Assembly (NCBI GenBank): GCA_046331465.1
Contig: JAXLQV010000004.1
Span: 273,597 to 337,596, forward strand
Origin: UBA5066 sp046331465
GTDB lineage: Bacteria > Acidobacteriota > Thermoanaerobaculia > UBA5066
Direction of reading: 5' to 3'
Length of the DNA stretch: 64,000 bases
Shown here in pieces: positions 24,988 through 33,366 of this stretch; the first letter of the stretch is position 1, and each line of letters begins with the position of its first letter. A program made the translations under genes and the position numbers. The notes under the pieces are model-generated. The model saw only the letters and a program-made list of their open reading frames with translations, searched no databases and was not told the DNA's origin.

Positions 24988-26913
24988 ATGCTCAGCTTCG
25001 AGGTCCGCAAGCCGGGTGGCGAGTCGGAGATCCGGAAGGTTCACCGCGACGTGATCCACCTCGGCGCTTCTTCTGGAAACGATCTGGTCGTCCGGGCCCG
25101 GGGTGTCCTCGGGCGGCACGCCCGGATCTCGGTCGCCGGCGAAGAGCTCCGTCTCGACGTCCTCGGAACGGCGCCCGGGTCGGACGTGTACCTGAACGGT
25201 TCGATCGTCAAGACCGCTGCACTCGCGGCGGGCGATCGCATCCAGATCGGCGAGGCGACGATCACCCTCCTGAACGGTCCTGCTCCGAACCCGAACAGGA
25301 TCTCGGCGCCGCCGCCGCGCGGCCGGGACGCCCTCTCGGTCGCCGCCGCCGCGCTCGCGCCGGCCCCTCCCGCGGCGCCCGCGCCCGCGCCGCCGCCGCG
25401 CGCCCCCGAGCCCAAGCCGAGGACCTACGAGCCGCAGGCGGCCGCGCGCCCGGTCGAGAACCGGCCCGCGTCGATCTCGGCGGCCCAGGGCTTCCGCCTC
25501 GCCGACGTCTGGGGCGAGCTCTTCGGCCGGCTCCGCGCGTCGGCGACGCTCGACGAGAGGCTCCAGGAGGTCGCGTCGTTCCTCTCCTCCTCGACGCCCG
25601 TCCACAGCATCGCGTTCCTCTCCGTCGCCGAGTCGTCGGCCGGCGAGGCCGTCGCGGCGATCTGGAAGGGGACCCTCCCGCGCCTGACGCGGCGGACGAT
25701 CGACGAGGTCTTCGCGGCGGGCGGCCCGATCGACGTCTTCGAGTCGGGGATGCGCCTGAGGATCTACCCGGTCCTGCGGCCCGGCGCCGAGGCCGTGGGC
25801 CTCCTCGCGCTCCCGATGGAGCTCGCCGCCGACCCGCTCCTGAACGACCTCGCCATCGCGCTCGCGGCGGCCGTCGGCTTCGTCCACGCCGAGCGCGCCG
25901 ACGCCTCGTTCGGCGAGCGGAGCTCGGCGCACGCGCCGGCCGTCGTCGTCACGGCGCCCCTCGAGGACCCGGCGACGGCCGTCGTCGGCTCCTCGCTCAC
26001 GATCCAGAACCTCCGCGTCTCGCTCCAGCGGATCGCCTCGGCCCGGGCGCCCGTCCTCATCATCGGCGACGTCGGCACCGGGAAGACCCTCGCCGCCGAG
26101 ACGCTCCACGCCCTTTCGCCGCGCCGCCCGCGCCCGCTCGTGCGGATCGCCGCGACGGCCTCGACGGCGGCGGCCCTCGAGGAGGACCTCCTCGGGAGCC
26201 CCGGCCCGTCCGACCGCCGCCGCCGCCCGGGCCGCCTCTTCGAGGCCGACGGCGGGACGCTCCTCATCGAGGAGGTCAGCGACCTCCCGGCCGCGACGCA
26301 GGCGCTCCTCTACCGGCTCCTCGAGGCGCGCGAGGTCGTCGCCCCCGGCGGCCGCTCCGTGCCGCTCGACGTCCGCGTCATCGGCACCTCCTCGCGCCCG
26401 CTCACGCGCGCCGTGGAGGAGGGGACGTTCCGCGACGACCTCTACTACCGCCTCTCGGCCCTGACGCTCCGCCTCCCGACGCTCCGCGACCGGAAGGAGG
26501 ACATCCCGGCCCTCCTCGACGCCTTCGCGGCGCGTCACGGCGGCCCGACGGCCGGCAGCTTCGACGTCGAGGCGATGAACGCCCTGCTCGACTTCAACTA
26601 CGCGGGGAACGTCCGCGAGCTGGAGAACGAGGTCCGGCGCCTTGCGGCGCAGTCGGGGACGGGCCCGGTCCGGCTCTCCGACCTCGACGCCAAGTTCGGC
26701 GACGAGCACGTCGAGCTGACGCTCGCCGAGAGCGACGACCTCAAGGAGATCGTCGAGAAGGTCGAGCGCCAGGTCATCGAGCGCGTCATGCGCAAGGTGC
26801 GCGGGAACCAGTCCCTCGGCGCCCGCCTCCTGAACATCTCGCGCGGCTCCCTCATCGCGAAGATGAAGGAGTACGACATCAAGGACTTCCGGTACCTGAA
26901 GCGCCAGGACTAG
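24988..26913 (+). CDS. FHA domain, GAF-like and AAA+ regulator with Fis-type helix-turn-helix
   Basis: 641 residues. An N-terminal FHA domain (about 1-95; GNDLVV, GRHARI, YLNG positions) should bind phosphothreonine. A proline/alanine linker (105-165), a GAF-like region (about 175-305), an AAA+ domain (about 325-560) and a Fis-type helix-turn-helix (about 585-641) follow. The AAA+ domain has Walker A IGDVGTGKT and sensor residues in FRDDLYYRLSALTLRLP. The GAFTGA loop that contacts sigma-54 is missing: the region reads LLGSPGPSDRRRRPGRL. Walker B ends IEEV instead of the usual DE. ATG 24988 is backed by CGGAGG upstream. It may therefore act without sigma-54. Confidence 0.85.
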   Translation: MLSFEVRKPGGESEIRKVHRDVIHLGASSGNDLVVRARGVLGRHARISVAGEELRLDVLGTAPGSDVYLNGSIVKTAALAAGDRIQIGEATITLLNGPAPNPNRISAPPPRGRDALSVAAAALAPAPPAAPAPAPPPRAPEPKPRTYEPQAAARPVENRPASISAAQGFRLADVWGELFGRLRASATLDERLQEVASFLSSSTPVHSIAFLSVAESSAGEAVAAIWKGTLPRLTRRTIDEVFAAGGPIDVFESGMRLRIYPVLRPGAEAVGLLALPMELAADPLLNDLAIALAAAVGFVHAERADASFGERSSAHAPAVVVTAPLEDPATAVVGSSLTIQNLRVSLQRIASARAPVLIIGDVGTGKTLAAETLHALSPRRPRPLVRIAATASTAAALEEDLLGSPGPSDRRRRPGRLFEADGGTLLIEEVSDLPAATQALLYRLLEAREVVAPGGRSVPLDVRVIGTSSRPLTRAVEEGTFRDDLYYRLSALTLRLPTLRDRKEDIPALLDAFAARHGGPTAGSFDVEAMNALLDFNYAGNVRELENEVRRLAAQSGTGPVRLSDLDAKFGDEHVELTLAESDDLKEIVEKVERQVIERVMRKVRGNQSLGARLLNISRGSLIAKMKEYDIKDFRYLKRQD

Positions 26914-26919
26914 AAAAGA

Positions 26920-26949
26920 CCCCCGGACTCCCGATGGGGGGTCCGGGGG
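26920..26949. terminator. Hairpin between convergent genes
   Basis: CCCCCGGAC (26920-26928) pairs with GTCCGGGGG (26941-26949) around a 12-base loop. It sits just after the FHA-AAA+ stop and before the stop of the XrtH-associated gene on the other strand, so it can serve both. An AAAA run precedes it on the plus strand, which reads as a T run on the minus strand. Confidence 0.5.
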
Positions 26950-26961
26950 GCCGCGCGCAGC

Positions 26962-27588
26962 TCAGGCCCCCCGGCGAGCCTTCCGGCGCCGCTCCCTGGC
27001 GGGGGCGGCGCCCGGCTTTGCGGCCGCCTCCTCCTCGTCGAAGAGCTTCAGCGTGACCGCCCAGAAGACGAAGGGCGTCGCGTACTTCCCGATGATGTCG
27101 AAGAAGTAGCGCCCCGTCGCGACGACCTCGCGCTGCCAGCGTGGCCAGGAGACGGCGCTCCACTCGCCGAGCCGCGTCGCGTAGAGCGTCTGGACCGTGA
27201 AGGAGAGGTGGAGGACCTGCGTCACGACGAGTGCCGCGAGGGCCACCGCCGCGCGCGCCGGGAAGGCCGAGCCGCGGAGCGCCGGGGGGGTCGCGAGGAG
27301 GAGCGCGAGCAGCAGGACGAGGTTCGCCGTGATCGGCGCGGCCGCGAACGCGGGGACGTCCGACCGGGTCGAGAGGTCGGAGCGCTCCACGACGACGAGC
27401 CCCGCGTCGAACGAGAGCCGCGTCACCTTCGTCCTCTCCGCGAGGCGGATCCACCACTCGGAGGCGCCCGTCACCAGCCCTCCCCAGGGGTCCTTCAGGA
27501 CCGTGAACCAGAGGAGGATCGCGAGGCCCGCCGCGAGCGGCAGCCTAACGAGGAGCTTCTTCAGCCGCGGGTCGAGACGGTCTTGCAT
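26962..27588 (-). CDS. Exosortase H-associated membrane protein
   Basis: 208 residues. An N-terminal membrane helix (about 14-32) is followed by an outside segment, then two or three further hydrophobic helices (about 85-105, 110-130, 170-185) and a basic C-terminal tail. It overlaps the exosortase gene by 44 bases on the same strand. A membrane protein of this size next to xrtH is the usual arrangement in exosortase H genomes, and its role in sorting is not established. The identification rests mostly on neighbourhood and topology. Confidence 0.75.
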   Translation of the reverse strand: MQDRLDPRLKKLLVRLPLAAGLAILLWFTVLKDPWGGLVTGASEWWIRLAERTKVTRLSFDAGLVVVERSDLSTRSDVPAFAAAPITANLVLLLALLLATPPALRGSAFPARAAVALAALVVTQVLHLSFTVQTLYATRLGEWSAVSWPRWQREVVATGRYFFDIIGKYATPFVFWAVTLKLFDEEEAAAKPGAAPARERRRKARRGA

Positions 27589-28102
27589 AGCGGTCGGCCC
27601 AGACGAGGAAGAGGGCCACGCCGAAGAGGATCACGATCGCCTGCCAGATGACGATGTGCGAGTCCTCGAAGTGCTTCGGGAAGTAGACCCCGATGTAGAA
27701 GAGGCTGACGATCCTCACGACGTTGAGCGCCTGGATCGCGAGGAAGCCGAGGACGAGGCCGAGGAGCTTCCTCTTCCACGGGGCCGGGAAGGCGAGGACC
27801 CCGGCGAAGAAGATGTAGATCGTCTCGAGGCCGTTGCAGCCCGTCCTCACGTTGACGGCGAAGCGGGGGGAGACGATCGCGGTCCCGACCATCGTCGTCT
27901 TCTCGCCGAAGAGCCGGGCGGCGAAGCCGCCGACCTTCGCGACGCCGGCCGTGAAGGGCTCCACGAACGCGTCGTTCATCGGCCTCGGCGCGGTCGCGGC
28001 GAAGAAGAGGACGAGGTAGAGGGCGAACTTCAGGAGGAAGGCGGCCTCCGGGCGGAGGCCCTTGCGGGGCGGGGCGTCGGGGTCGCGGGCGGAGTCGTTC
28101 AT
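27545..28102 (-). CDS. xrtH: Exosortase H
   Basis: 185 residues, an integral membrane cysteine transpeptidase-like enzyme with five or six helices. The three catalytic residues of exosortases are visible: Cys in VRTGCNGLET, Arg in LNVVRIVSLF, and His in FEDSHIVIWQA. The short length and the FAVNVRTGCNG and LAFPAPWKRKLLGL stretches fit the XrtH subfamily, which processes proteins with a C-terminal sorting tail (IPTL-CTERM type). The start is ATG 28102; the GTG codon just before it (28105) is possible. No sorted substrate is encoded in the window. Confidence 0.88.
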   Translation of the reverse strand: MNDSARDPDAPPRKGLRPEAAFLLKFALYLVLFFAATAPRPMNDAFVEPFTAGVAKVGGFAARLFGEKTTMVGTAIVSPRFAVNVRTGCNGLETIYIFFAGVLAFPAPWKRKLLGLVLGFLAIQALNVVRIVSLFYIGVYFPKHFEDSHIVIWQAIVILFGVALFLVWADRYARPSRPAAEEAPR

Positions 28103-28149
28103 CACGGCGAGGCGGGGAGGATAGCCTACGGGACCGTAAACTCCGTGGC

Positions 28150-29505
28150 GTGCCCGATCTCGAGGCGCGGCGCTTCCGCCGGAACCTCACGTCCGTCCTC
28201 ACCCTCGTCGGCCTCCTGACGGCCGGCTCGGTCTTCCTCTTCGGCCACCTCCTCTTCAAGACGCTCTCCAAGGACGTCGTCGACGAGGCGCTCCTCTACT
28301 CGCGCCAGGACGCGCAGCGGATCGCCCGCGCCCTCGCCGAGAGGGCGGCGGGCGACCTCTACACGCTCAAGGTCCAGCAGAAGGACCTGGACGTCTACGT
28401 CGGCTCCGCGCTCTCCGAGCGGCAGATCCTCTCCGAGGTGCGGGTCTACGACTCGAAGAACCAGCTCGTCTACGCGTACTCCGGCGTCGTCTCGCGTCCC
28501 GAGCGCGCCCACGTCCGGCCGGAAGGGGGACAGACCCTCTCCACGGACCCGATCGAGCCCTCCACGCGCTCGACGGAGACGACGGCCCAGATCACCGACC
28601 CGTACGGGATCGAGGTCCCGATCGGCGACTTCGGGACGCTCAAGGTCGGCGTCTCCCAGAGGGAGCTCGAGGCGCGCGTCGACGTCCTCCGCGGGAAGCT
28701 CTACAAGCGGATCTCCGCGGCGGCGATCGTCTCCCTCCTCGGCATCCTCGCCGCCTCCTGGGCCGTCATGCTCCTCGTGCGGCGGACGCGGATGGTCGAG
28801 GCCGCCCGGATCGAGGCCGAGCGGCGCGCCGAGCTCGGCGAGGTCGCCACGGGGCTCGCGCACGAGATCCGCAACCCGCTCAACGCCATGAGCCTGAACC
28901 TCGAGCTCCTCGAGGAGCAGCTCGAGAGGGGGACCTCGGCCGTCTCGGCCGCCGAGCTCGCCTCGGCCACGCGCGTCGAGACGGGGCGGCTCGCGCGCCT
29001 CCTCGCCGACTTCCTCGCCTACGCCCGCCCCTCGCCCCTCGTCACCGTTCCGGCCGACCTGAACGAGCCGGCCTCGGAGGCGGTGTCGTTCCTCGGGCCC
29101 GAGGCGAAGATGCGCCGCATCGCGCTCGAGTTCCGGCCGCGCGACGGGGGCGCGCCGGCGCTCCTCGACGCCGCCCGCGTCAAGCAGGTCGTCCTGAACC
29201 TCGTCGGGAACGCGCTCGACGCCGTCGAGGCCGAGGGGGCGACGGCCCGGGAGGTCGACGTCGCGATCGAGGACGGCGGCGCGTTCTGGAACCTGACCGT
29301 CTCCGACCGGGGCCCCGGCCTCGACGCGAAGAAGACCGACGTCTTCCGCGTCTTCGTCTCCACGAAGCCCGCCGGGACGGGGATGGGTCTCCCCATCGCG
29401 GAGCGGATCGTGAAGGCGCACGGCGGCGAGCTGACGCTCGCCTCGAGGAAGGGCGAGCCGACCCGCGCCGTCGCGACGTTCCCGAAGCTCGGCTCGGCGG
29501 GCTGA
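28150..29505 (+). CDS. Sensor histidine kinase, NtrB-like core
   Basis: 451 residues from GTG 28150. TM1 is at about 18-40, an extracytoplasmic sensor region at about 45-185, and TM2 at about 190-215. The HisKA box is GLAHEIRNPLNAMSL, followed by the ATPase domain with NLVGNALDAV (N box), SDRGPGLD (G1) and GTGMGLPI (G2). The core resembles kinases that pair with NtrC-type regulators. No response regulator lies beside it, so its partner is elsewhere. It diverges from xrtH. Confidence 0.9.
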   Translation: MPDLEARRFRRNLTSVLTLVGLLTAGSVFLFGHLLFKTLSKDVVDEALLYSRQDAQRIARALAERAAGDLYTLKVQQKDLDVYVGSALSERQILSEVRVYDSKNQLVYAYSGVVSRPERAHVRPEGGQTLSTDPIEPSTRSTETTAQITDPYGIEVPIGDFGTLKVGVSQRELEARVDVLRGKLYKRISAAAIVSLLGILAASWAVMLLVRRTRMVEAARIEAERRAELGEVATGLAHEIRNPLNAMSLNLELLEEQLERGTSAVSAAELASATRVETGRLARLLADFLAYARPSPLVTVPADLNEPASEAVSFLGPEAKMRRIALEFRPRDGGAPALLDAARVKQVVLNLVGNALDAVEAEGATAREVDVAIEDGGAFWNLTVSDRGPGLDAKKTDVFRVFVSTKPAGTGMGLPIAERIVKAHGGELTLASRKGEPTRAVATFPKLGSAG

Positions 29506-29655
29506 GGCGCTCTCTCCGGGCCGACCGCCGCCGGCGGCCGCCGGACGCGCGGCTCTCGCGACGCGTGAGCTTCGTCACGGTCGCGGGAATCTGGTAAACC
29601 AAAACGGACCGTCCGCGTCCGGTATGGCATCCGCCGGACTCGGGAAGGAGCCGCC

Positions 29656-31383
29656 ATGGAGAACGTCGCCCGGAAGGACTCGCTCCCGCCGCCACGCCCG
29701 ACGATGCCCCGTGCGCGGCGGGCCCTGCCGCTCGCCCTCTTCATCCTCCTTTCGCCTCCCTCGCGGGCTTCCGAGGTCCCTCCCGCCTCCGCGGTCGTCA
29801 CGGCCCCCGCCTCCCGCGGGCCCTCCCGAGCCGACGTCGTCCGGTTCCTCGAGCAGGCCACGATGGGGCCGACCGAGGCGCTCGTCGCGCACGTCCAGGA
29901 GGTCGGCTTCGCGAAGTTCCTCGACGAGCAGCTCGCGGCCCCCCCGTCCGGGTACCCGGACCTCCCCGCGATGCCGGCGAGCACGCAGGTCGGCTGCCCG
30001 GACGGGAGCCCGGCGACCTGCGTCCGGGACAACTACACGATGTACCCGCTCCAGGTCCGCTTCTTCCAGAACGCGCTCGCGGGGGAGGACCAGCTGCGGC
30101 AGCGGGTCGCGCTCGCGCTCCACGAGATCCTCGTCGTCTCCGGCGTCGCGATACGCCAGCCGAGCGCGGTGGGTCCCTACCTGAACATGCTCCGGGGAGA
30201 CGCCTTCGGGAACTACCGGACGCTCATCGGCGACCTGACCGTCAGCCCGGCGATGGGCGACTACCTCGACATGGTGAACAACCTCGCCGCGGTGCCTCCG
30301 GCGAACATCCCTCCGAACGAGAACTACGCCCGCGAGCTCCTGCAGCTCTTCTCGGTCGGCGTCGACCTCCTGAACGAGGACGGGACGCCGCAGGTCGACG
30401 CGGCGGGGGAGCCGCTCCCGACCTACGACCAGGAGACCATCGAGGAGTTCGGCCGCGTCTTCACCGGCTGGACCTACGCGACCGCGGCCGGCGCGACGCC
30501 GAGGAAGACGAACCCGGCGAACTACAAGGCGCCGATGTGGCTCTACCGCGACGCGAAGGGGCTCGACGCGACGCACGACAAGGGGACCAAGGCGATCCTC
30601 GCGTACCGGGGCGCGCCGCACCCCGTCCTCCCGGCGAACCAGGACGGCGCCGTCGACCTCGAGCAGGCGCTCGACGACGTCTTCGACCACCCGAACGTCG
30701 GGCCGTTCTTCGGGCGGCAGCTCATCCGGCACCTCGTCACCTCGAACCCGAGCCCGGCTTACGTGGCGCGGGTGGCCCGCGTCTTCGCGGACGACGGCCG
30801 GGGCGTCCGCGGGAACCTGGCGGCGGTCGTGAAGGCGATCCTCCTCGACCCCGAGGCCCGCGGTCCCGAGAAGAGCGACCCGCAGTACGGCCGCCTCCGC
30901 GAGCCGGTCCTCTTCGTCACGAACCTCTGCCGGGCCCTCGGCGCCACGAGCGACGGCGTCCTCGCCGCGCAGGCGACCGCGATGGGGCAGAACCTCTTCA
31001 ACCCGCCGACGGTCTTCAGCTACTTCCCCGCCGACTACGAGGTCCGCGACGGGCTCCTCGGCCCCGAGTTCGGGATCGAGTCGTCGACGACGACGATCGC
31101 CCGCGTCAACTTCGTGTCGGCGCTCGTCTGGAACGGCATCGGGAAGACGACGCCGACCGGCGGGACGACGGTCGACCTCTCGAGATGGAACTCCCTCGCG
31201 GCCGACCCGGCGGCCCTCGTCTCCGCGGTCGACCGCCTCCTCCTCCACGGGACGATGACGGGCGAGGCGGCGCGCGAGGTCGCCGCGGCCGTCGCGGCGG
31301 TCCCCGCCTCCGACGCGCTCGGGAGGGTGAAGACCGCGGTCTCCCTCGTCGCGAGCTCGCCCGCCTACCAGGTCGCGCGATAG
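29656..31383 (+). CDS. DUF1800 family secreted protein
   Basis: 575 residues. Signal peptide at about 17-36 (RRALPLALFILLSPPSRA). The mature protein has the DUF1800 pattern: ADVVRFLEQATMGPTE, RQRVALALHEILVVSG, NENYARELLQLFSVG, VFTGWTY and QLIRHLVTSNPSPAYV. ATG 29656 is preceded by GGAAGGAGCCGCC, a strong ribosome site, which decides it over ATG 29704. The family is always found beside DUF1501 proteins, as here, and its biochemical function is unknown. The gap to the DUF1501 gene is 14 bases. Confidence 0.88.
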   Translation: MENVARKDSLPPPRPTMPRARRALPLALFILLSPPSRASEVPPASAVVTAPASRGPSRADVVRFLEQATMGPTEALVAHVQEVGFAKFLDEQLAAPPSGYPDLPAMPASTQVGCPDGSPATCVRDNYTMYPLQVRFFQNALAGEDQLRQRVALALHEILVVSGVAIRQPSAVGPYLNMLRGDAFGNYRTLIGDLTVSPAMGDYLDMVNNLAAVPPANIPPNENYARELLQLFSVGVDLLNEDGTPQVDAAGEPLPTYDQETIEEFGRVFTGWTYATAAGATPRKTNPANYKAPMWLYRDAKGLDATHDKGTKAILAYRGAPHPVLPANQDGAVDLEQALDDVFDHPNVGPFFGRQLIRHLVTSNPSPAYVARVARVFADDGRGVRGNLAAVVKAILLDPEARGPEKSDPQYGRLREPVLFVTNLCRALGATSDGVLAAQATAMGQNLFNPPTVFSYFPADYEVRDGLLGPEFGIESSTTTIARVNFVSALVWNGIGKTTPTGGTTVDLSRWNSLAADPAALVSAVDRLLLHGTMTGEAAREVAAAVAAVPASDALGRVKTAVSLVASSPAYQVAR

Positions 31384-31397
31384 GGAAAGGGGACGCG

Positions 31398-32738
31398 ATG
31401 AAGACGCGCCGGCAGTTCCTCTCCGAGCTCGGCTGCGGCCTCGGCGCCGCCGCCTTCTTCTCGACGTTCGACCGCTTCTCGCGCCTCGAGGCGGCCGCCG
31501 CGGCGCCCGGGGACTACCGGGCCCTCGTCTGCCTCTTCCTCTTCGGCGGGAACGACGCGAACAACCTCGTGATCCCGTACGACGACTACGCGTCGTACCA
31601 GAAGGTCCGGGGCACGGCTCTCAACATCCCGAAGGACTCCCTCCTGAAGGTGACGGCCGCGAGCCAGAAGGCCGCGTTCGGCCTCCACCCGGCGCTCGCC
31701 GAGATCCACCCGCTCTACGACAAGGGGAAGCTCGCGGTCCTCGCGAACGTCGGCCCGCTCGCCGCGCCGATCACGCGGGCCGGCTACGCCTCGGGCGCGC
31801 CGCGCCCCGAGAACCTCTTCTCGCACAACGACCAGCAGGGGCTCTGGCAGTCCTCCGCGGCGGCGAAGGCCGACACCTGGTCGCGGACGGGCTGGGGCGG
31901 GCGGACGGCGGACGCGATCGCCGCGCTCGACCCCGCGGACTTCCCCGCGGTCGTCTCGACCTCCGGGCCGGCCCTCTTCGGCAACGGCGCCGCGTCGATG
32001 CCGCTCGTCCCCGGCTCCGGCCTCTCGGGCTTCGGGACGGATGCCGTCTCGAAGGCCCGCTACGCGGCGCTCCGCGGCCTCCTCTCCGGCCCGACCGGCT
32101 CCCTCCTCGCCGACGAGGCGGGGGCGATCACCTCCGACGGGATCGACGACCTCGACACGCTGAACGCGGCCCTCGCGAAGGCGCCGACGCTCGCGACGAC
32201 GTTCCCGACGACCACCCTCGGCAGGCAGCTCCAGCAGGTCGCGGCGATCCTCTCCGTGAAGGCGTCGCTGAAGCGGAGCCGCCAGGTCTTCTTCGTCTCG
32301 CTCGGCGGATTCGACACCCACTCGGGCCAGCTCGCGACCCAGCAGACGCTCTACTCCCAGGTGAGCCAGGCGCTCGCGGCGTTCGAGACCGCGACCGCCG
32401 AGCTCGGCCTCGAGGAGTCGGTGACGACGTTCACGCTCTCCGACTTCGGCAGGACCTTCCAGCCGAACTCCGGCGGCGGTTCCGACCATGCCTGGGGGAG
32501 CCACCACCTCGTCCTCGGCGGCGCCGTCCGCGGAGGCGACTTCTACGGCACGTTCCCGACGCTGGCGCTCGGCGGACCCGACGACTCCGCGGCCGAGGGG
32601 CGCTGGATCCCGACGACGTCCGTCGACCAGTACGGCGCGACGCTCGCGAAGTGGTTCGGCGTCCCCTCCGCCTCGCTCGCGTCCGTCTTCCCGAACCTCG
32701 GCCGCTTCGCGCCGGCGGACCTCGGCTTCCTGAGATAG
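31398..32738 (+). CDS. DUF1501 family secreted protein
   Basis: 446 residues. The N-terminus TRRQFLSELGCGLGAAAF resembles a Tat leader with one Arg pair, suggesting export. The fold belongs to the alkaline phosphatase/sulfatase-like superfamily: CLFLFGGNDANNLVIP near the start, LGGFDTHSGQ and TLSDFGRTFQPNSGGGSDH for metal ligands. Paired with the DUF1800 gene in one transcript. The substrate is unknown; an outer-surface or periplasmic hydrolase is the plausible class. Confidence 0.88.
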   Translation: MKTRRQFLSELGCGLGAAAFFSTFDRFSRLEAAAAAPGDYRALVCLFLFGGNDANNLVIPYDDYASYQKVRGTALNIPKDSLLKVTAASQKAAFGLHPALAEIHPLYDKGKLAVLANVGPLAAPITRAGYASGAPRPENLFSHNDQQGLWQSSAAAKADTWSRTGWGGRTADAIAALDPADFPAVVSTSGPALFGNGAASMPLVPGSGLSGFGTDAVSKARYAALRGLLSGPTGSLLADEAGAITSDGIDDLDTLNAALAKAPTLATTFPTTTLGRQLQQVAAILSVKASLKRSRQVFFVSLGGFDTHSGQLATQQTLYSQVSQALAAFETATAELGLEESVTTFTLSDFGRTFQPNSGGGSDHAWGSHHLVLGGAVRGGDFYGTFPTLALGGPDDSAAEGRWIPTTSVDQYGATLAKWFGVPSASLASVFPNLGRFAPADLGFLR

Positions 32739-32784
32739 CCGGCGCGGCCGGCGCTCCTCGAGGGGCGAGCTCTCCCACGGAAAG

Positions 32785-32815
32785 GCGCCCGCCGGCCTCG
32801 GCGGCCGGCGGGCGC
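32785..32815. terminator. Strong hairpin between convergent genes
   Basis: A perfect 13-base-pair stem, GCGCCCGCCGGCC (32785-32797) with GGCCGGCGGGCGC (32803-32815), closed by the five-base loop TCGGC. It lies between the DUF1501 gene and the convergent WxxGxW-repeat gene. No T-tract follows. Confidence 0.6.
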
Positions 32816-32852
32816 GGGGGGATTCGGCCGGGGAAGAGGGGCCGGCCGCGGG

Positions 32853-33161
32853 TCACCGCCAGTGGCCGTCGACCCAGACCCATCCGCCGTGGGCGGACTT
32901 CCAGTGGCCGCTCACCCAGACGACGCCGGGGCGCGGCGGGAGCATCCAGCTCCCCGCGACCCAGACGTGCGTGGAGCCGGTCCATCGCCAGTAGCCGCCG
33001 ACCCAGGCGTGGGCGTGGGAGGGCGCGACGGTCCGCACCTCGACGCGCGAGGCGGGCGGGGCGACCCTGACGACGACGCGGGCGGCCTCTGCCGCGGGGG
33101 CGAAGAGGGCGAGGGCGAGGGACGCGGCGGCGAGAGTGGAGCGGAAGCGGCTGGCGTTCAT
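32853..33161 (-). CDS. WxxGxW-repeat secreted protein
   Basis: 102 residues. Signal peptide to about residue 26 (ALALFAPAAEA). The mature 75 residues contain four copies of a tryptophan repeat: WVGGYWRW, WVAGSWML, WVSGHWKS, WVDGHWR. ATG 33161 sits 5 bases after an ideal AGGAGG. Related YXWGXW/BcpO-type repeats occur in many Gram-negative bacteria, mostly of unknown role. The length (whole protein 102 residues) leaves no room for another domain. Divergent from ccsBA. Confidence 0.8.
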   Translation of the reverse strand: MNASRFRSTLAAASLALALFAPAAEAARVVVRVAPPASRVEVRTVAPSHAHAWVGGYWRWTGSTHVWVAGSWMLPPRPGVVWVSGHWKSAHGGWVWVDGHWR

Positions 33162-33366
33162 CTTGTCCTCCTGAAGGTCGTCCGTTCGCCGGGATGGACG
33201 ACGGAGGGAGCGGGGAGGTTGGCGAGGGGCGACGGGGTGGTGAGGAGGGTCACGGATGCCGCTCCGGGGCTGACCGCCCCCCTGCTCGACACCCCCGGCC
33301 CGAAATGGGACCATTCGGGGCTTTTTCGGGCCTCCCGCCCGAGCATCCCCCTCCAAGGACGGTCCC

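Noticed and set aside
29506..29655. Possible small gene or RNA in the gap before the DUF1800 gene
   Set aside because: No ribosome site with an open frame other than that of the DUF1800 gene and no stable symmetrical fold apparent.
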